Assembly: GCF_035573695.1 (NCBI RefSeq)
Contig: NZ_CP121694.1
Coordinates: 3,170,001 to 3,234,000 of the forward strand
DNA length: 64,000 bases
Origin: Metallumcola ferriviriculae
GTDB lineage: Bacteria; Bacillota; JADQBR01
Direction: 5' to 3'
The notes beneath the pieces are model-generated. The model did not search any database. It saw only the letters and a list, made by a program, of their open reading frames with translations, and was not told where the DNA came from. Below are positions 40,869-49,963 of the stretch, in pieces (within the stretch, counting starts at the first letter, position 1; each line of letters opens with the position of its first letter). The translations under genes were made by a program, and so were the position numbers.

Positions 40869-41694
40869 AGACTTTCACATCAAGCCCTTCCAAATCTGTC
40901 AAATTTATCTCAATATCTTCGAATGATCTTGGCTCATCTGTTTTTAATTCCATAGATAGGGAACGATGGACTTTACCTGATGAATATTGACCTAATTTAG
41001 AGTTATGTTCCCACCAGTACACGTGATGAATCTCCATGCTTCCATCTGGGCGTGCTGATGATGCATCGTTTTCAAAAAGCGTCAAAAGAGCTTGTCGAAT
41101 TTTTTCAGCATCTTCTTCTGTAAATTTTGTCTTTTCAGCGAGCTGAGTATTAATACTTCCATAAAATGCGTAAATGCCAAAATCAACACGATGTTTCATC
41201 CCCATCGTATCAGAGCCTTTTTTATCAGAAGTTGTTGAATTAACGCTTTTTGTAATTTGGATGCTTGATATATTAACCGGATGCAAACTAACTGCTGGAT
41301 GGACAGACACGGGACCTCGTACTCCAACAGAAGTTGATTCTCCACCTTTAAAAGCAAATACTTGCCCAAAGCTTCTCACATCTGTCCAGGTTCTACACGA
41401 AACATCATGATACAGATCTTTATCCTTAGTTTTTTTTAATTCTTCAATAGCATCAGCACGCTCTTTTAAACTCTTGAAACCATCATCTTTTCGCTCGTCC
41501 GACTGCACAAAAATTGGTTCCCCTAGGTCCTGAAGACGATTTCGAATCTTTCTTTTTAAACAAACGTCTGATACTTCGCCGTATCCTTCGTAGTTTTGCC
41601 GAGGACGGTTTCCATTCAATGGGTCACCATTTGGGTTTGCGTTTTTCACAGAAAATACCACAGCAAAATCAATCTTATGGTCTAAAATAGACAT
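40855..41694 (-). CDS. cas7: Type I-C Cascade backbone Cas7 (Csd2)
   Basis: The 279-aa RAMP protein forms the filament along the crRNA. Family features: FAVVFSVKNANPNGDPLNGNRPRQN at the start, RTWTDVRSFGQVFAFKGG, and SVHPAVSLHPVNISSIQITKS. The gene sits 2 bp from cas8c and overlaps cas4. The base composition is clearly more AT-rich than the flanking core genes, like the other cas genes. Confidence 0.95.
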   Translation of the reverse strand: MSILDHKIDFAVVFSVKNANPNGDPLNGNRPRQNYEGYGEVSDVCLKRKIRNRLQDLGEPIFVQSDERKDDGFKSLKERADAIEELKKTKDKDLYHDVSCRTWTDVRSFGQVFAFKGGESTSVGVRGPVSVHPAVSLHPVNISSIQITKSVNSTTSDKKGSDTMGMKHRVDFGIYAFYGSINTQLAEKTKFTEEDAEKIRQALLTLFENDASSARPDGSMEIHHVYWWEHNSKLGQYSSGKVHRSLSMELKTDEPRSFEDIEINLTDLEGLDVKVYDGQ

Positions 41695-41696
41695 AT

Positions 41697-43619
41697 TTAT
41701 TCCTCCTCTTTTGTTTGCGTAATTTTATCCTGATTTTCTTTTTTGCTTCTATATAATTCATGTCGCTGACTATAGAATCCTAATAAGTAGATTCCGCTTA
41801 ATGATTTATTACTAAAATCGTCGATATTTATATTAGAAGCAATTTCATCTATTAAACGATTGTAATAAATTACCTGATTACCAAGTTTAGCTTGATAGGG
41901 TTGCAAATTTGCCTGAATAACCTGCCATGTTCTAGCAGGATGTCTGGCAAAAGCGTTCATATACCGTAACGCATTTGATGCCCGTCCTTCATTTGTTGAT
42001 AATGCCCTTCTTTCGAGAACATCAGCAACTGCTAATAAGCGGCCAAATAAATAATCTCTGTTCTTATTTGTCACGTCTAAAGACACGTCATACCCCTCCT
42101 TTTCATAATGCTTATTTAATAAAGCACACGTAATGCTTAGTGTTTTTTCCCACTCCCATCTTTCCATCGAAACCGGATTAGAAGCTCGGTGGAATGCACT
42201 TCTAATAATATCTAGTGGGATTTTCTGGCCATCCACCACACAAGGAAGCATCCTTTCCATCGTCCCTTTAATTACTTTGTCACTAGCTTTAAATCCATAA
42301 GCAGCATACGCGATATCTTTAGTCGCCGGTGCTCCATAAAACAAAATTTGCTTTTTGTTTTCATCTTTTCTGTAACGATGTAACCACGAGCAAGTTTGAT
42401 GCCAGTTCTGAATACGATTTAAATATTCCTCTTTATCTATGTGTCGATAATACATGATTGATAATCGCCCAGGAGTTGCTGCATCAAGAATCATGATTGT
42501 CACTTCGGATTTATAGGGCAGATCATTCTTATACCCATCAATTGCTCTATTAATCTCTTCTGCAAACATTTCGTGAGTATTGCTCTCGTTTGTTTTTTTA
42601 GCAAGACTTATCCCTAGTTCATTGAAAAAAGAAACTGCATCGTCTTGTGGTGAAGGAATACTCGTTTTTTGACTTCCCCATACGAGAAAAACTCTCCCAT
42701 CAACGGTTTTTCCTTGCTTTAATATCAACCATTTCAAAGCGTTATGGGCTTTTTGTGAAACATCGTAGCTAACACATGTTACATCATTACCTTTAGCAAA
42801 ACGACCTCGATAAGTAAACCCTGTGGTATCATTAGAAGATATAAGCTTAGCCTTATCACCAGCTCGCCTCAAGCCACTTGAATGCATAACTGTTCTTGGC
42901 TTTCTTTCTCCCGTTACATAGCATAGATCGTTTTCTTGTAATTTATCTTTATAGAATCCGATAAAAGAATCATATACCTTACCATCCTGCCAAATCTTTA
43001 TATTATTGATTTCTCCAGGTTTATGTGTGTTGAAGCGAATAAAAACTTTGTCCTGTGTATCATTGATTACTTTAAAAAGTTCTGGTTTATCGCCATACTC
43101 TTCGGTAGCTTCTTTCGACCATTTAGAAATCAATTTATTGTTTTTATCTAATGTGAGAATAGAAACCGCAACAAGATCTTCAACAATAGTCCCCTTCTGA
43201 ACGTATTGATAGATTGCTTTTACCCTATCATTGGAAAAAGCAGATTCACTCCATTCATGCAATTTCTCTAAATAGTCATCATAAGGCGAATCCTCTTTTT
43301 TTATCTTTCCTCCATACTTTTCAAAATCTCCTGCCACATAAACTAATTTATCATGCAAGGGATGTGGTCGAACTGCTGAGCCAGCTCTCCCAAAAGATCC
43401 TTCCGTACAAGGGATAACTGTAGTAGCATCATCTTTATCTATCACTTTGGCTTGATAAAAATTTCCCTGTTCATCGACAGTAATTTCAATTTGAGCATTT
43501 TGTGTTGTATGGGCAATTGGCAACAATGTATACTCCCGGTTACTTCTAGTTCTTACCACCTTGCCTACTTGATCGATGTTTTCTTCATATGTCTGAAATA
43601 AATCATACATCCAGCCCAT
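41697..43619 (-). CDS. cas8c: Type I-C large subunit Cas8c (Csd1)
   Basis: The 640-aa large Cascade subunit recognises the PAM and, in I-C, also yields an internal small subunit (Cas11c) from its 3' end. Seen: LFQTYEENIDQVG at the N-terminus, CYVTGERKPRT and GFTYRGRF near 250-290, and the helical C-terminal third (YLFGRLLAVADVLERRAL, ARHPARTWQVI). It starts one base after the cas5 stop codon, so the two are coupled. Confidence 0.94.
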   Translation of the reverse strand: MGWMYDLFQTYEENIDQVGKVVRTRSNREYTLLPIAHTTQNAQIEITVDEQGNFYQAKVIDKDDATTVIPCTEGSFGRAGSAVRPHPLHDKLVYVAGDFEKYGGKIKKEDSPYDDYLEKLHEWSESAFSNDRVKAIYQYVQKGTIVEDLVAVSILTLDKNNKLISKWSKEATEEYGDKPELFKVINDTQDKVFIRFNTHKPGEINNIKIWQDGKVYDSFIGFYKDKLQENDLCYVTGERKPRTVMHSSGLRRAGDKAKLISSNDTTGFTYRGRFAKGNDVTCVSYDVSQKAHNALKWLILKQGKTVDGRVFLVWGSQKTSIPSPQDDAVSFFNELGISLAKKTNESNTHEMFAEEINRAIDGYKNDLPYKSEVTIMILDAATPGRLSIMYYRHIDKEEYLNRIQNWHQTCSWLHRYRKDENKKQILFYGAPATKDIAYAAYGFKASDKVIKGTMERMLPCVVDGQKIPLDIIRSAFHRASNPVSMERWEWEKTLSITCALLNKHYEKEGYDVSLDVTNKNRDYLFGRLLAVADVLERRALSTNEGRASNALRYMNAFARHPARTWQVIQANLQPYQAKLGNQVIYYNRLIDEIASNINIDDFSNKSLSGIYLLGFYSQRHELYRSKKENQDKITQTKEEE

Positions 43620-44339
43620 CTAGGTCCTCCTTCCTTTCGCCATTTCTTTTTCCAAATCTTCCACAGATTGCACGTTTTCTTTTAGGAAGGATTTTGGTGT
43701 TAGCTCAGAAATAGGTCGAATTAATTCACACTCATCCGGTCGGATAAAGTGAATATACCCATCTTCCAACACTGGATTCCATAATCTTGTCTCTAGCATA
43801 TTGACCCCAGTTTCATCGGGGTAATTTAACCCATGTACCATTGTCCCTAAGTGAATTGAGCCATACTGATCGTAATAACCCTCCCCTTTGCCAAATTCAC
43901 ATGGTTCGACATAGGCCGGGCACTCTCGAGTTCCTAAAAAAACATCTCTTCTTCCACCTGCATTCACGCATCGTATTGCAATGTTATGATGTTTATGCTC
44001 GTTTCGGTCATAAGCTAGATCAGGACGATGAGGATTGAATATAAAATGGGCACGTACCTGATACCGCACATTTTTCAAATAAGTATAGTTAGCTAATGTA
44101 TTTCCACCTTTGTACTCAATTGGACGGATTCCCTTTGCCTCCATTTTAATTGGATTCATTATTCTAACCCCATCAATGATCCAAAGAATCGTCGGTTTCC
44201 AGTAAAGCGATTCAGTAATACCCTTAAGTGCTTGGTATGTGGGAACTTGATAAGATAGTTTCTCTCCTCCCATCTTTGTTACAGGATCAGTAAATAACGC
44301 ATAAGCACCATATACCTCAAATTCAACTTGATTTCGCAC
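43620..44339 (-). CDS. cas5: Type I-C crRNA-processing Cas5 (Cas5d)
   Basis: The 239-aa RAMP protein takes over crRNA cutting in type I-C, which lacks Cas6. Seen: [37 protein letters not shown] (N-terminal RAMP domain) and [16 protein letters not shown]. cas3 is ~15 bp upstream and cas8c abuts downstream. Confidence 0.94.
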   Translation of the reverse strand: MRNQVEFEVYGAYALFTDPVTKMGGEKLSYQVPTYQALKGITESLYWKPTILWIIDGVRIMNPIKMEAKGIRPIEYKGGNTLANYTYLKNVRYQVRAHFIFNPHRPDLAYDRNEHKHHNIAIRCVNAGGRRDVFLGTRECPAYVEPCEFGKGEGYYDQYGSIHLGTMVHGLNYPDETGVNMLETRLWNPVLEDGYIHFIRPDECELIRPISELTPKSFLKENVQSVEDLEKEMAKGRRT

Positions 44340-44354
44340 AGTCTCACCTCTTTT

Positions 44355-46763
44355 CTATAAAATGTGTGGGGCCATTTTCCCTTCTTCCCCAACTGAAATG
44401 CCATAATTTAAATCATACGCATTTTCCCTTAAGGCCAGTATTCTTCCATCCAATAAGGGGATTAAGTCTCCTGAATTACTAAGCTCTTGAAGCTCGTATT
44501 TAAATACGTTAACAACGTATTGTTGTGACTTTTTCAATATGGATGACATCTTCTTTAAATCAACATCCCCATTTAGTTCTGCTATGATATCTGCTCCACC
44601 TTTATAGGGAACTATAATTGACGTTGCTTGCTGGTCAATGACTTGAAAATGATCGCCAACTGTTTTCATACTTGTATAGAGTTGCAAAGGAAAATGTTCG
44701 CCCGTCTTGTTTTTATAATGCTGTTTGTATGTTTCACTTCCTGCAAGTAAATTGTATAGATTTTCTTTCAACGATGGCACATGAAAACCTAGCTCATTTT
44801 CCAATTCCGTATAATAATTTTTGAAGTACAGATTCATTACTTCAGCCGATAATAGGTCCTTGGAAATATTCCCGTTTTGCTTATCTATCAACATCCGCTC
44901 TGTAATTTCTGCCCCAGCTTTGATAGTCTTTAAATAATTAAGGTTTTCTTCTTTATGATTAACTACATAGACGTTCCGTTGTTCATGTTCACCATGGCGA
45001 TTACACCTGCCTGCCGCCTGGGCAATTGAATCCAATCCAGCTAAAGACCTAATCACACAATCAAAGCTAATATTAACTCCTGCTTCGATTAATTGCGTAC
45101 TGATACAAATTACTTTCGCACCACTTTGCAAGGTGCTCTTGACTTTTGCCAATATCGCTGTCCGATGTGCTGCACACATCGACGTACTCAAATGGTATAC
45201 TACTGTATCCTCGTTCTTACTTAGTTGGTTGAACAACTTTTTTACCACTGTCTTTGTATTTAGGATAACTAATACACTAGATGATTCATTAAGGACATCT
45301 AAAACAAAATATGATAACTCCTCTGTATTCCAGCCGCCATGTCTTGTCCGGTCCACAATTTCTACTCGCTTAAAATGATCTGTTACCTTATCAAGATTCG
45401 GAACAATTTCTCCGTCGATACCATCAATACTATCCTCAACAAATTCAAGGGCAGGCTGAGTCGCCGTACATAATAGAATACTTGAATTGCAAACATTCCT
45501 TAGATAGTTCAATGCTTCATTAAACATGGATATACATTTAACAGGAACTGCTTGCACTTCATCAAAAATAATGACCGTATTTGCCAGATTATGAAATCGA
45601 CGAATATCTCTTGTACCTTTTGAATAGAAAGTATTTAGAAATTGGACCATTGTTGTGAAGATAATAGGTACTTCCCAGTTGTCCTTTGTTAACTGATGTG
45701 TCTTTCTCTTCTGATATGGTATTTTGGCATCTTTATCTTCATCTTCTTTAATTACATTTGAATGGTGCTCAAGAATATGCTCATCTTCTTTTAAAATTTC
45801 TCTAACCTCAGCTGCATTCTGTTCAATAATTGAAGTATAGGGAACCACATAAATGATTCTGTCCTTACTAAATTTGGCTGCATGCTTTAGTGCATATCGT
45901 AAACTTGATAGCGTTTTTCCGCCACCAGTAGGAATCGATAATGTGTAAATACCAGATGGACGGTCAGCGAATTTATCACACTCCTCAGACATTTGCTCTC
46001 GAAGACGGTCAATTGCATTAATGTTAACATCATTATTTAATGAGTTTAAATGTTCTGTTAGTCTTTGATAGAATAAATTAAATAAATCATTGTTATTTCG
46101 CGATTCAGGAACATTAATATCCTCTTCAAAACACCTTGAATCTGTCCTATCCGCATCGATTAAACAGCTGAAAATATATTTAGTTAAAAATGTCATCGTG
46201 AGGTATGGATTTTTTGATTGAGATCGCTTATTGTTTCGCGTTAGAACGTCTGTTAATTCGTTCTTACTATTCTGAAGGTCGTCTGTAAGGGATTTTAAAG
46301 GAGCTATCAATTGAAAGAAATTGTCTTTAACTCTGTCAATGTCATTAATTTCTTTCTCTTTTACTCGTCGCATATAGGTAGAGGTTGTATCTGGAGATAG
46401 AAAATCTTGTAGGCCCATATGGTGAGATAATATAACGTTACCTAATATTTCAGCAATAATCTGCATGGGCACATTTTGACCATGGTGATGGAAATACTCG
46501 AATAATATTTTTCCACCTGCGGTCGAGTGGTCTACACTTCCTTTTTTAGGTGGATGATTTGGGTTGTTAACTGCTTCTAAAATATAGTCCCGAAATTGAG
46601 TGCTCAATTTACCTGAGTCATGTAACAAACCTGCAATATATGCTAACCGTTCTACTCCTATTTTTTTACCATACCGAGCAGATAATTTACTTACACTCAT
46701 TAAATGCTCTTCAACCGACTGAATATGACCATCTTCATTACGTATATGGGCAATATACTCCAT
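44355..46763 (-). CDS. cas3: CRISPR helicase-nuclease Cas3
   Basis: The 802-aa effector degrades target DNA. Order: an N-terminal HD nuclease with AGLLHDSGKL (~47) and VDHSTAGGKI (~77); SF2 helicase motifs with Walker A PTGGGKT (~278), IIFDEVQAV (~402) and STQLIEAGVN/QAAGRCNRHGE (~560-590); and a C-terminal domain. First gene of the operon; GGAGGC lies ~10 nt before the ATG. All catalytic motifs look intact, so the system is probably functional. Confidence 0.95.
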   Translation of the reverse strand: MEYIAHIRNEDGHIQSVEEHLMSVSKLSARYGKKIGVERLAYIAGLLHDSGKLSTQFRDYILEAVNNPNHPPKKGSVDHSTAGGKILFEYFHHHGQNVPMQIIAEILGNVILSHHMGLQDFLSPDTTSTYMRRVKEKEINDIDRVKDNFFQLIAPLKSLTDDLQNSKNELTDVLTRNNKRSQSKNPYLTMTFLTKYIFSCLIDADRTDSRCFEEDINVPESRNNNDLFNLFYQRLTEHLNSLNNDVNINAIDRLREQMSEECDKFADRPSGIYTLSIPTGGGKTLSSLRYALKHAAKFSKDRIIYVVPYTSIIEQNAAEVREILKEDEHILEHHSNVIKEDEDKDAKIPYQKRKTHQLTKDNWEVPIIFTTMVQFLNTFYSKGTRDIRRFHNLANTVIIFDEVQAVPVKCISMFNEALNYLRNVCNSSILLCTATQPALEFVEDSIDGIDGEIVPNLDKVTDHFKRVEIVDRTRHGGWNTEELSYFVLDVLNESSSVLVILNTKTVVKKLFNQLSKNEDTVVYHLSTSMCAAHRTAILAKVKSTLQSGAKVICISTQLIEAGVNISFDCVIRSLAGLDSIAQAAGRCNRHGEHEQRNVYVVNHKEENLNYLKTIKAGAEITERMLIDKQNGNISKDLLSAEVMNLYFKNYYTELENELGFHVPSLKENLYNLLAGSETYKQHYKNKTGEHFPLQLYTSMKTVGDHFQVIDQQATSIIVPYKGGADIIAELNGDVDLKKMSSILKKSQQYVVNVFKYELQELSNSGDLIPLLDGRILALRENAYDLNYGISVGEEGKMAPHIL

Positions 46764-47191
46764 ATATTTGCCTCCAATTCTTAAAAAACTAATAATTAGC
46801 CCGCCGATAGCTTCATAATCACATATCTAGGACGGTTCTTATATTTAATACTCACGCCAAAAGGTTTTGTCTGCATTTGACTACGTGTCCTGCTATTACT
46901 TATACCTAGATCAAAAAAATAAACGTAGGGAAATAGGGAATTTATAAACTGCGACTGCAGTCGGTTGGGGCAAAAAAGTTTAAACAAAGGTCGGTTGAAG
47001 TGACAATCAAATATACTTACCATTAATAGTAAGTATATTTGGTTAATTTCCCATATAATTTACATTTCCTGCAAAATTATTAAAAACCTTTATTTCTGCC
47101 CTCTGTGTTATGATAGTTAGCCTAGGGGCTAATAGCGCACCCAGGGAATATACTTAAAACCTCCTCATGCGCAGAAGTCGTCCCAAAGAAA
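46764..47191 (-). other. Non-coding stretch upstream of cas3
   Basis: About 430 bp with no supported gene. It holds the cas promoter region, two direct copies of GTCGGTTG 30 bp apart (46960-46967 and 46990-46997), the palindrome GACTGCAGTC at 46953-46962, and a 13-bp inverted repeat at 47008-47041. A 75-codon frame at 46796-47023 (minus) has no ribosome site and no recognisable family. Confidence 0.5.
47008..47041. promoter_or_regulatory. 13-bp perfect inverted repeat upstream of cas operon
   Basis: CAAATATACTTAC (47008-47020) and GTAAGTATATTTG (47029-47041) are perfect complements with an 8-bp spacer. The AT-rich dyad ~245 bp before cas3 is typical of an operator for a dimeric repressor. 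No regulator gene is adjacent. A terminator role is less likely because no T run follows. Confidence 0.45.
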
Positions 47192-47224
47192 AATAAAAAA
47201 AAGCAAGGTAATTAACCTCGCTTG
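47192..47224 (-). terminator. Terminator of tRNA-Val
   Basis: On the minus strand AAGCGAGGTTAATTACCTTGCTT is a hairpin followed by a long T tract, 10 bp after the tRNA 3' end. Confidence 0.85.
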
Positions 47225-47233
47225 ATTTCAAAA

Positions 47234-47308
47234 TGGTGGGCGATACTGGATTTGAACCAGTGACTTCTACGATGTCAACGTAGCACTCTGCCGCTGAGTT
47301 AATCGCCC
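47234..47308 (-). tRNA. tRNA-Val (GAC)
   Basis: The minus strand folds into a full cloverleaf: 5' GGGCGAT acceptor, D-arm, anticodon stem CTACG with loop TTGACAT (anticodon GAC, Val), T-arm CTGGTTCAAATCCAG, and acceptor ATCGCCC with discriminator A. CCA is encoded (47234-47236). It lies at the edge of the CRISPR/defence region. Confidence 0.97.
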
Positions 47309-47369
47309 TTGTTGCCCAGCTTTATCATAAAACTGGGCTTATTAAGTTATAAAAAGCTTATATTTTTTC

Positions 47370-47421
47370 ACGATTGAATTTCGACCACTTTGCTCGTTCT
47401 AACCGAGTGAGCTATGGGTCC
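47370..47421 (-). pseudogene. Decayed tRNA remnant
   Basis: On the minus strand from 47421, GGACCCATAGCTCACTCGGT followed by TAGAACGAGC reproduces a tRNA 5' acceptor and D-arm. It is followed at once by a T-arm-like GTGGTCGAAATTCAATC, with no anticodon arm and no matching 3' acceptor. It is therefore likely a deleted tRNA. A GC-rich hairpin (ACGGCGG/CCGCCGT at ~47427-47449) lies upstream of it. Confidence 0.5.
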
Positions 47422-47506
47422 GTAAAACGGCGGTAATTCCCGCCGCCGTAGGATATATTATGACTGAAAAAGTGGGAAATGTCAAGCAGCGCAGTGCTGC
47501 ATATTT

Positions 47507-48241
47507 CTAGTAATGGGTGTACAGGTTACCATAAGGACGTGCATTGTATGGTACCAGTTTGATAAATTCTCCCTTTAGAATATCCTCGGCGGAGCAATCA
47601 AAATGGGCAGCAAATTGCTTTACATAAGTATTGATTGTATCTTTGTCCTGCTCAGTCAATGGCTCTACCCGGACTTCTTTACCAAGTTTATATTCTGCTA
47701 CTTCACCCCTGACGTACATCACGCCACCATGCATGCCGGTACCGCAGTAGTCACCTACCGGTTCCTTCTGCCCGTTTAGGTTAAGCACCATCAAGATACC
47801 ACCGGCCATATATTCACCGAAAAAACTCCCCGCCGAACCGCCTACCACCATTGCCGGCACCATTTCTTTATACTCCTTCATGTGAATGCCACCACGATAG
47901 CCCACATCGTCTCTGATAAAGACGCTGCCACCTCGCATGGCATATCCCGTGGCATCGCCGCTGCGACCGTGAATTACCAGAGTTCCGCCGCTCATGGTAT
48001 TGGCAGTACCTTCCTGGGTGTTCCCCTGAACCAAAACTGTTGCTCCATTCATATATGCGGCCAAGTCATTACCGGGCGTACCTTCCAGAAGTAATTTAAT
48101 GTTTCCCGGTAATGCATCGCCAATATAGCGCTGACCGTTAACATTTCTTATCTTAATATTGGTTTCCCCGCCGGCTATCATTTCATGAATTTTTTCATTT
48201 AATTCCTTATAATATACACCACTGGCATCAATTACCGCCAT
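47507..48241 (-). CDS. Glutamate synthase GXGXG-domain subunit
   Basis: The 244-aa protein is a stand-alone version of the C-terminal right-handed beta-helix of GltB (many GG and GxxG turns: TMSGGTLVIHGRSGD, GGSAGSFFGEYMAGG, GTGMHGGVMYVRG). In the archaeal-type split enzyme this subunit helps form the ammonia tunnel and the FMN contact. It is the last gene of the operon and overlaps the oxidoreductase by 10 bp. Confidence 0.92.
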   Translation of the reverse strand: MAVIDASGVYYKELNEKIHEMIAGGETNIKIRNVNGQRYIGDALPGNIKLLLEGTPGNDLAAYMNGATVLVQGNTQEGTANTMSGGTLVIHGRSGDATGYAMRGGSVFIRDDVGYRGGIHMKEYKEMVPAMVVGGSAGSFFGEYMAGGILMVLNLNGQKEPVGDYCGTGMHGGVMYVRGEVAEYKLGKEVRVEPLTEQDKDTINTYVKQFAAHFDCSAEDILKGEFIKLVPYNARPYGNLYTHY

Positions 48242-49509
48242 GTTACCGCACCTCCCTCAAGTCGGGAATGACGGGTATCTGCAGGTAATACTATCAACCC
48301 CGGTTCAACGCTTAGTAGGCTTTCCAACATTCCGCTGACATCAACCCGGTCTATCATCAAACCGGTAAGAATACCGCTTCTGTCCACGGCGTTAATGCGG
48401 ATAAAGCCGACTAATTTATGGTCTTTAACCAGCAGCTTAACATAACTGTCATCAGCAGCATTGACATATTCTTCGGCGTCTTTGTCCTTTACCAGGCCCG
48501 CAGTAGTCATGGCCAAACCAAAAAAGCCGATGGCATTTTTGGCAAATCCGCCGGGGTAAACTACCTCATTGCCGGTCATATTTATCCCCGCTGTGTTACC
48601 CTGTTGATAAGCGTTGGGCAAAATGGGGATCACCCGGTTTTCGCCGGCAAGCAGATCATAATTCTCCGCCACATCTCCGGCCGCGTAAATGCCTTTGATA
48701 GATGTCTCCATATGATTGTCGGTGACAATGCCCCGGTTAATCTCGATATCGCTGTCTTTGGCCAGGCCATGATTGGGAACTACGCCCACTGCCATAATAA
48801 CCATATCTGCAGTAATCTCAGTACCATCGGCCAAAGCAACTATCTTTTTCCCATCATTTTCCGTTATGGCGTCCGCTGTGACGCCAAAGTGAAACTTTAG
48901 GCCTTTACCCACTAGATGCCTTTGAACCAGCTGAGCAGCTTTTTCATCCAGAATGCTGCTCAGAACATGCGGTGCCAAATCCACTACCGTTACATCTACC
49001 CCTAACTTAATCAGCCCTTCAGCTGCCTTCAGCCCGATTAGTCCTGCGCCGATAATGACTGCCGTTTTGCCGGCGCCGGCATGCTGCTGCAGCTCTTTGG
49101 CATCGTCCAGCTTAATAAATGTAAATATTCCTTCATTTATAGCGGATAACCCTTTGACGGGAGGGATAAAGGGCTTACCACCCGTGGCTAATAGCAGCTT
49201 ATCGTAAGCTATCTTCTGCCCGTCAGCCAAGACCACCTCACCGGCGACAGTATCCAAAGATACCGCTTTTTTCCCCAATAGCACTTCGACATTATTTTTC
49301 CGATAAAAATCCTTCGGCCGGTAAATCATTCCCTCTTCTTCCTTCGTACCAGCCAAAAAATATGAGATTAACGGTCGGGAATAAGTGTGATATGGTTCAT
49401 CGGAGATTACCGTAATCGGGTTTTCCCGGTCTAGCAGTCTGATACCCTCTATGGCACCAACTGCTGCGGCAGAATTGCCAATAATACAATAGCGCACCTT
49501 ATTCCCCAC
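48232..49509 (-). CDS. FAD-dependent NAD(P)H oxidoreductase of the GltS operon
   Basis: The 425-aa pyridine-nucleotide disulphide-type flavoprotein has an FAD-binding start (VRYCIIGNSAAAVGAIEG), NAD-binding AVIIGAGLIGLKAAEGL near residue 150, and GIYAAGDVAENYD near 272. It resembles NADH-rubredoxin/nitrite reductase subunits and probably feeds electrons to the ferredoxin and FMN subunits of glutamate synthase. It starts with GTG (49509) and overlaps neighbours on both sides. Confidence 0.88.
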   Translation of the reverse strand: MGNKVRYCIIGNSAAAVGAIEGIRLLDRENPITVISDEPYHTYSRPLISYFLAGTKEEEGMIYRPKDFYRKNNVEVLLGKKAVSLDTVAGEVVLADGQKIAYDKLLLATGGKPFIPPVKGLSAINEGIFTFIKLDDAKELQQHAGAGKTAVIIGAGLIGLKAAEGLIKLGVDVTVVDLAPHVLSSILDEKAAQLVQRHLVGKGLKFHFGVTADAITENDGKKIVALADGTEITADMVIMAVGVVPNHGLAKDSDIEINRGIVTDNHMETSIKGIYAAGDVAENYDLLAGENRVIPILPNAYQQGNTAGINMTGNEVVYPGGFAKNAIGFFGLAMTTAGLVKDKDAEEYVNAADDSYVKLLVKDHKLVGFIRINAVDRSGILTGLMIDRVDVSGMLESLLSVEPGLIVLPADTRHSRLEGGAVTWR

Positions 49510-49951
49510 CTTTCTCTTTTAGTACCAGGGCAGCGTTAGGACAATTTGCCACGCAGGCAGGTTCGCCCTGCTCTAGACACAAATCACATTTTGCTACCAC
49601 TTTACCGACACCTTCATCCCGGAAAATTGCACCATAGGGACAAACCACGATACATGTCCAACACCCGACACAGCGTTCCGGGTCATTTAAGATAGCCCCT
49701 GTTTTCTCATCCCTGTACATAGCACCGGTTATACATGCTGTCAAACAGTGCGGTTCTTCACAATGCCGACACTGCAGGGCGAAGGACAAGGGGATATCCT
49801 CCTCTACCTTTACCCGGGGAACGGGAAGTACTTCCGCTTTCTTAAAAGCTTTTACCAAATCATCGGGATATTTGCTATGTGCCGCCGAACAGTGGATTTC
49901 GCAGAGACGACAACCGATACAGTGTTCCTCCCGAGCATAAATCTTTTTCAT
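49499..49951 (-). CDS. Multicluster ferredoxin subunit
   Basis: The 150-aa protein is of the HycB/DmsB type, with four Cys clusters: CIGCRLCEIHC, CRHCEEPHCLTAC, CVGCWTCIVVC and CDLC...CVANCP. It binds up to four [4Fe-4S] clusters and should carry electrons between the flavoprotein and the FMN subunit. It starts 12 bp after the FMN-subunit stop and overlaps the flavoprotein by 11 bp. Confidence 0.92.
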   Translation of the reverse strand: MKKIYAREEHCIGCRLCEIHCSAAHSKYPDDLVKAFKKAEVLPVPRVKVEEDIPLSFALQCRHCEEPHCLTACITGAMYRDEKTGAILNDPERCVGCWTCIVVCPYGAIFRDEGVGKVVAKCDLCLEQGEPACVANCPNAALVLKEKGGE

Positions 49952-49963
49952 CTGCTCAACCTC

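Noticed and set aside
46796-47023. 75-codon minus-strand frame upstream of cas3
   Set aside because: No ribosome site, no recognisable family, and it overlaps the probable operator region.
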